The position numbers and the translations under genes were made by a program. A stretch of 64,000 nucleotides of DNA from Petrolisthes cinctipes (lineage: Eukaryota; Arthropoda; Malacostraca; Decapoda; Porcellanidae): assembly GCA_033782935.1 (NCBI GenBank), contig JAWQEG010001559.1:496001-560000 (forward strand), in the 5' to 3' direction. The notes under the pieces are model-generated. The model was not told where the DNA came from. It ran no database searches and saw only the letters and a program-made list of their open reading frames with translations. This document shows positions 1 to 14,129 of the stretch, piece by piece. The stretch's first letter is position 1. Every line of letters starts with the position of its first letter.

Positions 1-1373
1 TCGAATTTTCAGGTGTTTTGAGCCTGAATTTGAGATATAAACGGGTACTGAAGATGCATGCACATATCGACTTTGGGCACCTGAAATATCGATTTTCAGC
101 ATGTTTTGGGCCTGTATTTTGAAAATACTCTAACAAGGAGTAGGCATGTACAGATTGCCTCTTGGACCCAAAAATATCGAATTTTTCGGGTATTTTGAGC
201 CTGAATTTTAAATATACACGGGTACAGAAGATGCATACACATATTGACTTTGGGCACCTAAAATACCGAAATTCAGCATGTTTTAGGCCTGTATTTTGAA
301 AATACTCTAACACGGAGTAGGCATGTACAGATCGCTTTTTGGACCCAAAAATATCGAATTTTAGGGTGTTTTGAGCCTGAATTTGGGACATAAACGGGTA
401 CAGAAGATGCATGGACATATTGATTTTGGGCACATAAAATATCGATTTTCAGCATGTTTTCGGCCTGAATCTTGAAAATATTCTATTACTAAGTAGATAT
501 GTACAAATCGCTTCTTGGACCCAAAAACATCGATTTTTTGGATGTTTTGAGCCTGAATTTGAGATATAAACGTGTACAGAAGATGCATGCACATATCGAC
601 TTTGGGCACCTAAAATATCGATTTTCAGCATGTTTTTGGTCTGTAATTTGAAAATATTCTGTCACTGAGTAGGCATGTACAGATTGCTTATTGGACCCAA
701 AAATATCGAGTTTTCGGGTGTTTTCAGCCTGAATTTGAGATATACACGGGTACAGAAGATGCATGCACATATTGACTTTGTGCACCTACAATATCGATTT
801 TCAGCATGTTTTAGACCTGTATTTTGAAAATACTCTAACACGGAGTAGGCATGTACAGATCGCTTCTGGGAACCAAAAATATCGAATTTTCGGGTGTTTT
901 GAGCCAGAATTTGATATATAAACGGGTACGGAAGATGCATGCACATATCGACTTTGGGCTCCTAAAATATCGATTTTCAGCATGTTTTGGGCCTATATTT
1001 TGAAAATATTTAAGCACTGAGTAGGTATGTACAGATCGCTTCTGGGACCCAAAAATATCGAATTTTCGGGTGTTTTGAGCCTGAATTTGAGATATAAACG
1101 GGTACTGAAGATATTTACACATATCGACTTTGGGCACCTAAAATATCGATTTTCAGCATGTTTTCAACCTAAAATTTGAAAATATTCTAGCATTGAGTAG
1201 GCATGGAGAGATCGCTTCTGGAACCCAAAAATATCGAATTTTCGGGTATTTTGATCCTTAAATTAAAATATAAAAGGGTACCGAAAATGCATGCACATAT
1301 CGACTTTGGGCACCTAATATATCGATTTTCAGCATGTTTTTGGCCTTTATTTTGAAAAAACTCTAACACGGAA

Positions 1374-1518
1374 TAGGCATATACAGATAGGTGTTTTGAG
1401 CCTGAATTTGAGATATAAACGGGTACTGAAGATGCATACACATATTGACTTTGAGCACCTAAAATATCGATTTTCAGCATATTTTGGGCCTGTATTATGA
1501 AAATACTCTAACACGGAG
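1374..1518. repeat. Truncated family A unit (145 bp)
   Basis: The spacing between successive TAGGCAT landmarks falls to 145 bp. The sequence runs from AGATAG straight into GTGTTTTGAGCC, so about 31 bp carrying the CTTCTGGGACCC and AAAATATCG landmarks are missing. This is a simple internal deletion with no inserted sequence. Confidence 0.85.
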
Positions 1519-1689
1519 TAGGCATGTACAGATCGCTTCTGGTACCCAAAAATATCGAATTTTCGGGTGTTTTGAGATTGAATTTGAGATATCAACGGGT
1601 ACAGAAGATGAATGCACATATCAACTTTGGACACCTAAAATATCGATTTTTAGCATGCTTTGAGCCTATATTTTGAAAATATTCCATGA

Positions 1690-2785
1690 CTGATTAGGCA
1701 TGTACAGATCGCTTCTGGGACGCAAAAATATCGAATTTTCAGGTGTTTTGAGCATGAATTTGAGATATAAACGGGTACTGAAGATGCATGCACATATCGA
1801 CTTTGGGCACTTGAAATATCGATTTTCAGCATGTTTTGGGCCTGTATTTTGAAAATACTCTAACACGGAGTAGGCATGTACAGATTGCCTCTTGGACCCA
1901 AAAATATCGAATTTTTCGGGTATTTTGAGCCTGAATTTTAAATATACACGGGTACAGAAGATGCATACACATATTGAATTTGTTCATCTAAAATACCGAT
2001 TTTCAGCATGTTTTAGGCCTGTATTTTGAAAATACTCTAACACGGAGTAGGCATGTACAGATCGCTTCTGGGAACCAAAAAAATGGAATTTTCGGGTGTT
2101 TTGAGCCTGAATTTGAGATATAAACAGGTACATAAGATGCATGCACATATCGATTTTGGACACCTAAAATATCGTTTTTCAGCATATTTTGACTTGTATT
2201 TTGAAAATATTCTGTTACTGAATTAGGCATGTACAGATCGCTTCTGGGACCCAAAAATATCGAATTTTTGGGTGTTTCGATCCTGAATTTGAGATATAAA
2301 CGGGTACTGAAGATACATACATATATTGACTTTGGGCACCTAAAATATCGATTTTCAGCATGTTTTGGGCTTGTATTATAAAAATATTCTAACACGGAGT
2401 AGGCATGTACAGATCGCTTCTGGGACGCAAAAATATCGAATTTTCAGGTGTTTTGAGCATGAATTTGAGATATAAACGGGTACTGAAGATGCATGCACAT
2501 ATCGACTTTGGGCACTTGAAATATCGATTTTCAGCATGTTTTGGGCCTGTATTTTGAAAATACTCTAACACGGAGTAGGCATGTACAGATTGCCTCTTGG
2601 ACCCAAAAATATCGAATTTTTCGGGTATTTTGAGCCTGAATTTTAAATATACACGGGTACAGAAGATGCATACACATATTGAATTTGGGCACCTAAAATA
2701 TCGATTTTCAGCATGTTTTAGGCCTGTATTTTGAAAATACTCTAACACGGAGTAGGCATGTACAGATCACTTTTGGGAACCAAAA
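1690..2785. repeat. Local 4-unit duplication in family A
   Basis: Positions 1,690 to about 2,080 recur at about 2,395 to 2,785, offset by 705 bp, which is four units plus one base. Both copies share a run of private variants: GGGACGCAAAAATATCG, GAGCATGAATTTG, GGCACTTGAAATATCG, then a next unit with AGATTGCCTCTTGG and TTTTAAATATACACGG. A more diverged version of the same pair of units opens the window at 1-330, and others lie near 12,340-12,560 and 17,510-17,690. The pair therefore behaves as a linked subfamily. Confidence 0.8.
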
Positions 2786-5700
2786 ATATCGAATTTTCTG
2801 GTATTTTGAGCCAGAATTTGCGATATAAACAGGTACTGAAGATGCATGCACATACTGATTTTGGGCACCTAAAATATCGATTTTCAACTTGTTTTTGTGC
2901 CTGTGTTTTGAAAATATTCTAACATTGAGTAGGTATGTACACATCGCTTCTTGGACCCAAAAATATCGAATTTTCGGGTGTTTTAAGCCTGAATTTGAGA
3001 TATAAACGGGTACAGAAGATGCATGCACATATCGACTTTGGACACCTAAAATATCGATTTTTAGCATGATTTGAGCCTATATTTTGAAAACATTCTATTA
3101 CTGAATAGGCATGTACAGATCGCTCCTGGGACGCAAAAATATCGAATTTTCAGGTGTTTTGAGCCTGAATTTGAGATATAAACGGGTACTGAAGATGAAT
3201 GCACATATCGATTTTGGGCACCTAAAACATCGATTTTCAACTTGTTTTTGTGCCTGTATTTTGAAAATATTCTAACATTGAGTAGGCATGTACAAATCGC
3301 TTCTTGGACCCAAAAATATCGAGTTTTCGGATGTTTTGAGCCTGAATTTGAGATATAAACGTGTACTGAAGATGCATACACATATTGCTTTTGGCACCTA
3401 AAATATCGAATTTCAACATGTTTTGGGCCTGTATTTTGAAAATACTCTAACACGGAGTAGGTAGGTACAGATCGCTTCTGGGAACCAAAAAATTTGAATT
3501 TTCGGGTGTTTTCAGCCTGAATTTGAGATATACACGGGTACAGAAGATGCATACATATATTGACTTTGGGCACCTAAAATATCGATTTTCACCATGTTTT
3601 AGGCCTGTATTTTGAAAATACTCTAACACGGAGTAGGCATGTACATATCGCTTCTGGGAACCAAAAATATCGAATTTTCGGGTATTTTGAGCCAGAATTT
3701 GAGATATAAACGGGTACTGAAGATGCATGAACATATTGATTTTGGGCACCTAAATTATCGATTTTCAACTTGTTTTTGTGCCTGTGTTTTGAAAATATTC
3801 TAACATTGAGTAGGTATGTACACATCGCTTCTGGGACCCAAAAATTCGAATTTTCGGGTGTTTTGAGCCTGAATTTGAGATATAAACGGGTACAGAAGAT
3901 GCATGCACATATCGACTTTGGGCACCTAAAACATCGATTTTCAGCATGTTTTGGGCCTATATTTTGAAAATATTCAAGCATTGAGTAGGTATGTACAGAT
4001 CGCTTCAGGGACCCAAAAATATCGAATTTTTGGGTTTTTTGAGCCTGAATTTGAGATATAAACGGGTACAGAAAATGCATGCACTTATCGACTTTGGGCA
4101 CCTAATATATCGATTTTCAGCATGTTTTTGGCCTGTATTTTAAAAAAACTCTACCACGGAATAGGCATGTTCAGATAGCTTCTGGGACCCAAAAATATTG
4201 ATTTTTCGAGTGTTTTGAGCTTGAATATGAGATATCAACAGGTACAAAAGATGAATGCACATATCGACTTTGGACACCTAAAATATCGATTTTTAGCATG
4301 ATTTGAGCCTATATTTTGAAAACATTCTATTACTGAATAGGCATGTACAGATCGCTCCTGGGACGCAAAAATATCGAATTTCCATGTGTTTTGAGCCTGA
4401 ATTTGAGATATAAACGGGTACAAAAGATGCATGCACATATCGACTTTGGGCACCTAAAATATAGATTTTCAGCATATTTTCGGCCTGAATCTTGAAAATA
4501 TTCTATTACTTAGTAGGCATGTACAGATCGCTTCTGGGACCCAAAAAAATAGAATTTTCGGGTGTTTTGAGCCTGAATTTGAGATATTAACGGGTACAGA
4601 AGATGCATGCACATATCGATTTTGGACACCTAAAATATCGATTTTCAACTTGTTTTTGTGCCTGTGTTTTGAAAGTATTCTAACATTGAGTAGGTATGTA
4701 CAGATCGCTTCTGGGACTCAAAAATATCGAATTTTCAGGTGTTTTGAACCTGAATTTGAGATATAAACGGGTACAGAAAATGCATGCACATATCGACTTT
4801 GGACACCTAAAATATCGATTTTCAGCATGTTTTCGGCCTATAACTTAAAAATATTCTAGCATTGAGTAGGCATGGAGAGATCGCTTCTGGAACCCAAAAA
4901 TATCGAATTTTCGGGTATTTTGATCCTGAATTTAAATATAAAAGGGTACAGAAATGCATGCACATATCGACTTTGGGCACCTAATATATCGATTTTTAGC
5001 ATGTTTTTGGCCTTTATTTTGAAAAAACTCTAACAAGAAATAGGCATGTACAGATAGCTTCTGGGACCCAAAAATATCGATTTTTCGGGTGTTTTGAGCT
5101 TGAATTTGAGATATCAACAGGCACAGAAGATGAATGCACATCTCGACTTTAGACACCTAAAATGTCGATTTTTAGCATGATTTGAGCCTATATTTTGAAA
5201 ACATTCTATTACTGAATAGGCATGTACAGATCGCTTCTTGGACGCAAAAATATTGAATTTTAAGGTGTTTTGAGCCTGAATTTGAGATATACACGGGTAC
5301 AGAAGATGCATACACATATTGACTTTGGGCACCTAAAATATCGATTTTCAGCATGTTTTAGGCCTGTATTTTGAAAATACTCTAACACGGAGTAGGCATG
5401 TACAGATCGCTTCTGGATGCCAATAAAATCGAATATTCGGGTGTTTTGAGCCTGAATTTGAGATATAAACAGGTACAGAAAATGCATGCACATATCGACT
5501 TTGGGCACCTAATATATTGATTTTCAGCATGTTTTGGGATTATATTTTGAAAATATTTTAGCACTGAGTAGGCATGTACAGATTACTTCTGGGCCAAAAT
5601 AAAATCGAATATTCGGGTGTTTTGAGCCTGAATTTGAGATATAAACTGGTACTGAAGATGCATGCACATATCGACTTTTTGCACCTAAAATATCGATTTT

Positions 5701-7328
5701 GAGCATGTTGGGTCTGTAATATGAAAATACTCTAACACGGAGTAGGCATGTACAGATCGCTTCTGGGACCCAAAAATTTTGAATTTTCGGGTGTTTTGAG
5801 CTTGAATTTGAGATATCAACGGGTACAGAAGATGAATGCACATATCGACTTTGGGCACCTAATATATCGATTTTCAGCATGTTTTTGGCCTTTATTTTGA
5901 AAAAACTCTAACACGGAATAGGCATGTACAGATAGCTTCTGGGACCCATAAATATCGATTTTTCGGGTGTTTTGAGCCTGAATTTGAGATATAAACGGGT
6001 ACTGAAGATGAATGCACATATCGATTTTGGGTACCTAAAACATCGATTTTCAACTTGTTTTTGTTCCTGTATTTTGGAAATATTTTAACATTGAGTAGGC
6101 ATGTACAGATCGCTTCTGGGTCCCAAAAATATCTAATTTTCAGGTGTTTTGAGCCTGAATTTGGGTCATAAACGGGTACAGAAGATCCATGCACATATTA
6201 ATTTTCGGCACCTAAAATATCTATTTTCAACTTGTTTTTGTGCCTGTGGTTTGAAAATAATCTAACATTGAGTAGGCATGTACAGATCGCTTCTGGGACC
6301 CAAAAATATCGAAATTTCGGGTGTTTTGAGCCTGAATTTGAGATATAAACGGGTACAGAAGATGCATGCACATATCGACTTTGGGCACCTAAAATATCGA
6401 TTTTCAGCATGTTTTGGGACTATATTTTGAAAACATTCTAGCACTGAGTAGGCATGTACAGATCGCTTCTGGGACTCAAAAATATCGAATTTTCGGGTGT
6501 TTTGAGCATGAATTTGAGATATAAACGGTTACTGAATATGCAAGCACATATCGACTTTGAGCACCTAAAATATCGATTTTCAGCATGTTTTGGGCCTGTA
6601 TTTTGAAAATATTCTAGCACTAAGTAGGCATGTACAAATCGCTTCTGGGCCAAAATAAAATCGAATATTCGGGTGTTTTGAGCCTGAATTTGAGATATAA
6701 ACGTGTACAGAAGATGCATGCACATATCGACTTTGGGCACCTAAAATATCGATTTTCAGCATGTTTTAGGCTTTTTTTTTTAAATATTCTATTACTGCGT
6801 AGGCATGTACAGATCGCTTCTGGGACTCAAAAATATCGAATTTTCGGGTGTTTTGAGTCTGAATTTGAGATATAAACGAGTACTGAAGATGCATGCACAT
6901 ATCGACTTTTGGGCACCTAAAAGATCGATTTTCAGTATGTTTTGGGCCTGTATCTTTAAAATACTCTAACACGGAGAAGGCATGTACAGATCGCTTTTTG
7001 GAAAACAAAATATCGAATTTTTGGGTGTTTTGAGCCTGAATTTGAGATATAAACGGGTACTGAAGATGCATGCACATATCAACTTTTGGATACCTAAAAT
7101 ATTGATTTTGAGCATGTTTTTGGTCTGTATCTTGAAAACATTCTAACTAGGAGTAGGCATGTACAGATCGCTTCAAGGACCCAAAAATACCAAATTTTGG
7201 GTGTTTTGAGCCTGAATTTGAGATATAAACGGGTACAGCAGATGCATGCTCATATCGACTTTGGACACTTAAAATATCGATTTTTAGCATGTTTTTAACC
7301 TATATTTTGAAAACATTCTAGCACTGAG

Positions 7329-7475
7329 TAGGCATGTACAGATCGCTTTTGGGACACCAAAATATCGATTTTTCGGGTGTTTTGGGCCTGAATTTGAGAT
7401 ATCGACTTTGTGCACCTAAAATATCGATTTTCAGCATGTTTTGGGCCTGTATTTTGAAAATACTCTAACACGGAG
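7329..7475. repeat. Truncated family A unit (147 bp)
   Basis: This unit is 147 bp long. It goes from GAATTTGAGATATCGAC directly, losing about 29 bp that normally hold AAACGGGTACAG and GATGCATGCACAT. The deletion ends share the short word ATAT, consistent with slippage or end-joining at microhomology. Confidence 0.85.
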
Positions 7476-7652
7476 TAGGCATGTACAGATCGCTTTTTGG
7501 ATCCCAAAATATCGAATTTTCGGGTGTTTTGAGCCTGAATTTGAGATATAAACGGGTACTGAAGATGCATGCACATATCGACTTTTGGGTACCTAAAATA
7601 TCGATTTTGAGCATATTTTGGGTCTGTATCTTGAAAACATTCTAACTAGGAG

Positions 7653-7915
7653 TAGGCATGTACAGATCGCTTCTAGGACCCAAAAATACCGAATTTTCGG
7701 GTGTTTTGAGCCTGAATTTGAGATATAAACGGGTACAAAAGATGCATGCACATATCGACTTTGGACACTTAAAATATCGATTTTTAGCATGTTTTGAGCC
7801 TATATACGGGATATAAACGGGTACAGAATATGCATGCACATATCGACTTTTTGCACCTAAAATATCGATTTTCAGCATGTTTTGGGTCTGTATCTTGAGA
7901 AAATTCTAGCAAGCA
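7653..7915. repeat. One-and-a-half-length family A unit (263 bp)
   Basis: Landmark spacing here is 263 bp, i.e. 176 + 87. The sequence passes from GTTTTGAGCCTATAT, which belongs to the second half of a unit, straight into ACGGGATATAAACGGG, which belongs to the first half. The jump keeps the 88-bp register of the two half-units, so this looks like unequal exchange between non-equivalent halves rather than a random deletion. The same junction recurs near 10,505. Confidence 0.85.
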
Positions 7916-9662
7916 TAAGGCATGTTCAGATCGCTTCTGGGACCCAAAAATATTAAATTTTCGAGTGTTTTAAGCCTGAATTTGGGATATAAACGGGTAC
8001 TGAAGATCCATGCACATATCGACTTTTTGCACCTAAAATATCGATTTTGAGCATGTTTTGGGCATGTAATTTTGAAAATACTCAAACACGAAGATCGCTT
8101 CTGGGACCCAAAAATATCGAATTTTCAGGTGTTTTGAGCCTGAATTTGGGATGTAAATGGGTACAGAAGATATATGCACTTATTGACTTGGGCACCTAAA
8201 ATATCGATTTTAAACTTGTTTTTCTGCCTGTATTTTGAAAATATTCTAACATTGAGTAGGCATGAATAGATCGCCTCTGGAACCCAAAAATATCGAATTT
8301 TCGGGTATTTTGATCCTGAATTTGAGATATAAACGGGTACAGAGAATGCATGCACATATCGACTTTGGGCACCTAAAATATCGATTTTCAGCATGTTTTG
8401 GGTCTGTATCTTGAGAAAATTCCAGCAAGGATTAGGCATGTACAGATCGCTTCTGGGACCCAAAAATATTGAATTTTCGGGTGTTTTGAGCCTGAATTTG
8501 AGATATAAACGGGTACAGAAGATGCAAGCACATATCGACTTTGGGCACCTAAAATATCGATTTTCAGCATGTTTTGGGCCTGTATTTTGAAAATATTCTA
8601 GCACTAAGTAGGCATGTACAGATCGCTTCTGGGCCAAAATAAAATCGAATATTCGGGTATTTTGAGCCTGAATTTGAGATATAAACGTGTACAGAAGATG
8701 CATGCATATATCGACTTTGGGCACCTAAAATATCGATTTTCAGCATGTTTGGGTCTGTATTTTGAGAAAATCCTAGCAATGATTAGGCATGTACAGATCG
8801 CTTCTGGGACCCAAAAATATCGAATTTTCGAGTGTTTTGAGCCTGAATTTGAGATATAAACGGGTACAGAAGATGCATGCACATATCGACTTTGGGCACC
8901 TAAAATATCGATTTTTAGCATGTTTTTGGCCTAAATTTTGAAAATATTCTAGCACTGAGTAGGCATGTACAGATTGCTTCTGGGACCCAAAAATATTAAA
9001 TTTTCGAGTGTTTTAAGCCTGAATTTGGGATGTAAACGGGTACTGAAGATCCATGCACATATCGACTTTTTGCACCAAAAATATCGATTTTGAGCATGTT
9101 TTGGGCCTGTAATTTGAAAATACTCAAACACGAAGTAGGCATGTACAGATCGCTTCTTGGACCCAAAAATATCGAATATTCGGGTGTTTTGAGCCTGAAT
9201 TTGGGATGTAAATGGATTCAGAAGATGCATGCACTTATTGACTTGGGCACCTAAAATATCGATTTTTAACTTGTTTTTCTGCTTGTATTTTGAAAATATT
9301 CTAACATTGAGTAGGCATGAATAGATCGCCTCTGGAACCCAAAAATATCGAATTTTCGGGTATTTTGATCCTGAATTTGATACATAAACGGATACAGAAG
9401 ATGCATGCACATATCGACTTTGGGCACCTAAAATATCGATTTTCAGCATGTTTTGGGTCTGTATCTTGAGAAAATTCCAGCAAGGATTAGGCATGTACAG
9501 ATCGCTTCTGGGACCCAAAAATATTGAATTTTCGGGTGTTTTGAGCCTGAATTTGAGATATAAACGGGTACAGAATATGCATGCACATATCGACTTTGGG
9601 CACCTAAAATATCGATTTTTAGCCTGTTTTTGGCCTAAATTTTGAAAATATTTTAGCACTGA

Positions 9663-9838
9663 GTAGGCATGTACAGATCGCTTCTGGGACCCAAAAATAT
9701 CGAGTTTTCGGGTGTTTTGAGCATGAATTTGAGATATAAACGGTTACTGAAGATGCAAGCACATATCGACTTTGAGCACCTAAAATATCGATTTTCAGCA
9801 TGTTTTGGGCCTGTATTTTGAAAATATTCTAGCACTAA
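9663..9838. repeat. Representative family A monomer, an 88+88 dimer
   Basis: This is a full 176-bp unit running from GTAGGCATG to the next one. Six anchors occur twice in the dimer frame, exactly 88 bp apart: AAAATATCG at 9694 and 9782, TGTTTTG at 9713 and 9801, GC before the next ATTT at 9721 and 9809, ATCG before the CTT stretch at 9677 and 9765, and GCATGTACA at 9667 against GCAAGCACA at 9755. Aligning my hand-made consensus of the two halves without gaps gives 59 of 88 identical positions. The present unit therefore arose by doubling of an 88-bp ancestor, after which the two halves diverged and were amplified together. Confidence 0.85.
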
Positions 9839-10364
9839 GTAGACATGTACAGATCGCTTCTGGGCCAAAATAAAATCGAATATTCGGGTGTTTTGAGCCT
9901 GAATTTGAGATATAAACGTGTACAGAAGATGCATGCACATATCGACTTTGGGCACCTAAAATATCGATTTTCAGCATGTTTTGGGCGTGTTTTTTATATA
10001 CTCTATTACTGCGTAGGCATGTACAGATCGCTTCTGGGACTCAAAAATATCGAATTTTCGGGTGTTTTGAGTCTGAATTTGAGATATAAACGTGTACTGA
10101 AGATGCATGCACATATTGACTTTGAGCACCTAAAATATCGATTTTCAGCATGTTTGGATCTGTATTTTGAGAAAATTCTAGCAATGATTAGGCATGTACA
10201 GATCGCTTCTGGGACCCAAAAATATCGAATTTTCGGGTGTTTTGAGCCTGAATTTGAGATATAAACGGGTACTGAAGATGCATGCACATATCGACTTTGG
10301 GCACCTGAAATATCAATTTTCAGCATGTTTTGGGTCTGTTTCTTGAAAACATTCTAACTAAGAG

Positions 10365-10630
10365 TAGGCATGTACAGATCGCTCCTAGGACCCAAAAATA
10401 CCGAATTTTCGGGTGTTTTTAAAGCCTGAATTTGAGATATAAACGGGTACAGAAGATGCATGCACATATCGACTTTGGACACTTAAAATATCGATTTTCA
10501 GCATGTTTTGACCCTATATACGGGATGTAAACGGGTACAGAATATGCATGTACATATCGACTTTTTGCACCTAAAATATCGATTTTCAGCATGTTTTGGG
10601 TCGGTATCATAAGAAAATTCTAGCAAGGAT
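10365..10630. repeat. Second one-and-a-half-length family A unit (266 bp)
   Basis: Landmark spacing is 266 bp. The join (GTTTTGACCCTATATACGGG) is almost the same as the one near 7,800, so this is a copy of that rearranged unit carried along by a later duplication. Its presence makes the offset between flanking homologous blocks about 10.5 units (1,844-1,847 bp) instead of a whole number. Confidence 0.85.
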
Positions 10631-13600
10631 TAGGCATGTACAGATCGCTTCTGGGACCAAAAAATATTGAATTTTCGGGTGTTTTGAGCCTGAATATCAG
10701 ATATAAACGGGTACAGAAGATGCATGCACATATCGACTTTGGGCACCTAAAATATCGATTTTTAGCATGTTTTTGGCCTAAATTTTGAAAATATTCTAGC
10801 ACTGAGTAGGCATGTACAGATCGCTTCTAGGACCAAAAAATATTAAATTTTCGAGTGTTTTGAGCCTGAATTTGGGATATAAACGGGTACTGAAGATGCA
10901 TGCACATATCGACTTTTTGCACCTAAAATATCGATTTTGAGCATGTTTTGGGCCTGTAATTTGAAAATATTCGAACACGAAGTAGTCATGTACAGATCGC
11001 TTCTGGGACCCAAAAATATCGAATTTCGGGTGTTTTGAGCCTGAATTTGGGATATAAATGGGTACAGAAGATGCATGCACTTATTGACTTGGGCACCTAA
11101 AATATCGATTTTCAACTTGTTTTTCTGCCTGTATTTTGAAAATATTCTAACATTGAGTAGGCATGAATAGATCGCTTCTGGAACCCAAAAATATCAAATT
11201 TTCGGGTATTTTTAACCTGAATTTGAGATATAAAAGGGGAACAGAAGATGCATGCACATATCGACTTTGGGCACCTAAAATATCGATTTTTAGCATGTTT
11301 TCGGTCTGTATCTTGAGAAAATTCCAACAAGGATTAGGAATGTACAGATCGCTTCTGGGACCCAAAAATATTGAATTTTCGGGTGTTTTGAGCCTGAATA
11401 TCAGATATAAACGGGTACAGAAGATGCATGCACATATCGACATTGGGGACCTAAAATATCGATTTTTAGCATGTTTTTAGCCTAAATTTTGAAAATATTC
11501 TAGCACTGAGTAGGCATGTACAGATCGCTTCTGGGACCCAAAAATATCAAATTTTCTATTGTGTTTTGAGCCTGAATTTGGGATATAAACGGGAACAGAA
11601 GATGCATGCACATATCGACTTTTTGCACCTAAAATATCGATTTTGAGCATGTTTTGGGCCTGTAATCTGAAAATACTCGAACACGAAGTAGGCATGTACA
11701 GATCGCTTCTGGGACCCAAAAATATCGAATTTTCGGGTGTTTTGAGCCTGAATTTGGGATGTAAATGGGTACAGAAGATGAATGCACATATCGACTTTGG
11801 GCAACTAAAATATCGATTTTCAACATGTTTTGGGCCTGAATTTTGAAAATGTTCTATTACTGAGTAGGCATGTACAGATCACTTCTGGGACCCAAAAACA
11901 TCGAGTTTTAGGGTGTTTTGAGCCTAAATTTGAGATATAAACGGGTACAGAAGATGCATGCACATATCGACTTTGGGCACCTAAAATATCGTATTTTAGC
12001 ATGTTTTTGGCCTGTAATTTGAAAATATTCTAGCACTGAGTAGGCATGTACCGATCGCTTCAGGGACCCAAAAATATCGAATTTTAGGGTATTTTAAGCC
12101 TGAATTTGAGATATAAACGAGTACTGAAGATGCATGAACATATTGACTTTGGGCACCTAAAATATCAATTTTCAGCATGTTTGGGTCTGTAATTTGAGAA
12201 AATTCTTGCAATGATTAGGCATGTTCAGATCGCTTCTGGGACCCAAAAATATCGAAATTTCGGGTGTTTTGAGCCTGAATTTGAGATATAAACGGGTACT
12301 GAAGATGAATGCACATATCGACTTTGGGCACCTGAAATATCGATTTTCAGCATGTTTTGGGCCTGTATTTTGAAAAAACTCTAACACGGAGTAGGCATGT
12401 ACAGATTGCCTCTGGGACCCAAAAATATCGAATTTTTCGGGTGTTTTGAGCCTAAATTTTAAATATACACGGATACAGAAGATGCATACACATATTGATT
12501 TTGGGCACCTAAAATACCGAATTTCAGCATGTTTTATGCCTGTATTTTGAAAATACTCTAACACGGAGTAGGCATGTACAGATCCCTTTTGGGAACCAAA
12601 AATATCGAATTTTCGGGTGTTTTAAGCCTGAATTTGAGATATAAACTGGTACAGAAGATGCATGCACATATCGATTTTGGGCACCTAAAATATCGATTTT
12701 CAGCATGTTTTGGGCCTATATTTTGAAAATATTCAAGCACTGAGTAGACTTGTACAGATCGCTTTTTGGACCTAAAAATGTCGAATTTTCGTGTGTTTTG
12801 AGCCTGAATTTGGTATATAAACGGGTACAGAAGATGCATACACATATTGACTTTGGGCACCTAAAATATCGATTTTCAGCATGTTTTGGGCCTGTATTAT
12901 AAAAATACTCTGACGCGGAGTAGGCATATACAGATAGCTTCTGGGACCCAAAAATATCGAATTTTCGGGTGTTTTGAGCCAGAATTTGAGATATAAACGG
13001 GTACAGAAGATGCATGCACATATCGATTTTGGACACCTAAAATATCGCTTTTCAACTTGTTTTTGTGCCTGTGTTTTGATAGTATTCTAACATTGAGTAG
13101 GCATGTACAGATCGCTTCTGGGACCCAAAAATATCGAATTTTCGGGTGTTTTAAGCCTGAATTTGAGAATTAAACGGGTACAGAAGATGCATGCACATAT
13201 CGACTTTGGCACCTAAAATATCGTTTTTCAGTATATTTTGACTTGTATTTTGAAAATATTCTGTTACTGAGTAGGCATGTACAGATCGCTTCTGGGACTC
13301 AAAAATATCGAATTTTTGGGAGTTTTGATCCTGAATTTGAGATATAAACGGGTACTGAAGATCCATACATATATTGACTTTTGGCACCTAAAATATCGAT
13401 TTTCAGCATGTTTTGGGCCTGTATTATAAAAATATTCTAACCCGGAGTAGGCATGTACAGGTCGCTTCTGGGACCCAAAAATATCGAATTTTTAGGTGTT
13501 TTGAGCCTGAATTTGAGATATAAACGGGTACTGAAGATGCATGCACATATCGACTTTGGGTACCTGAAATATCAATTTTCAGCATATTTTAGGCCTTTAT

Positions 13601-14129
13601 TTTGAAAATACTCTAACACGGAGTAGGCATGTACAGATCGCTTCCGGAAACCAAAAATATCGAATTTTCGGGTGTTTTAAGCCTGAATTTGAGATATAAA
13701 CGCGTACAGAAGATGCATTCACATATTGACTTTGGGCACCTAAAATATCGATTTTTCAGCATGTTTTGTGCCTGTGTTTTGAAAATACTTTAACACGGAA
13801 TAGGCATGTACAGATCCCTTCTGGGACCCAAAAATATCGAATTTTTGGGTGTTTTAAGCCTGAATTTGGGATGTAAATGGGTACAGAAAATGCAAGCACA
13901 TATTGACTTAAGCACCTTAAATATCGATTTTAACATGTTTTTCTGCCTGTATTTTAAAAATATTCTAACATTGAGTAGGCATGTACAGATCGCTTCTGGG
14001 ACCCAAAAATATCGAATTTTCTAGTGTTTTGAGCCGGAATTTAAGATATAAACGGCTACAAAAGATTCATGCATATATAGACTTTGTGCACCCAAAATAT
14101 CCATATTTAGCATGTTTTAGGCCTATATT

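Larger units (their letters stand above)
7916..11800. repeat. Local higher-order block of family A, about four copies
   Basis: A run of linked variants recurs. It is made of TATTAAATTTTCGAGTG or a close form, GACTTTTTGCACC, GATTTTGAGCATG, then TACTCAAACACGAAG or a close form, followed by GGATGTAAATGG or a close form and a CTTATTGACTTGGGC unit in most copies. GACTTTTTGCACC lies at 8,021, 9,064, 10,911 and 11,617, giving offsets of 1,043, 1,847 and 706 bp (about 6, 10.5 and 4 units). A second marker, GCATGAATAGATCGC, lies near 8,264, 9,319 and 11,163. The copies are unequal in unit number, showing repeated unequal exchange. Confidence 0.75.
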
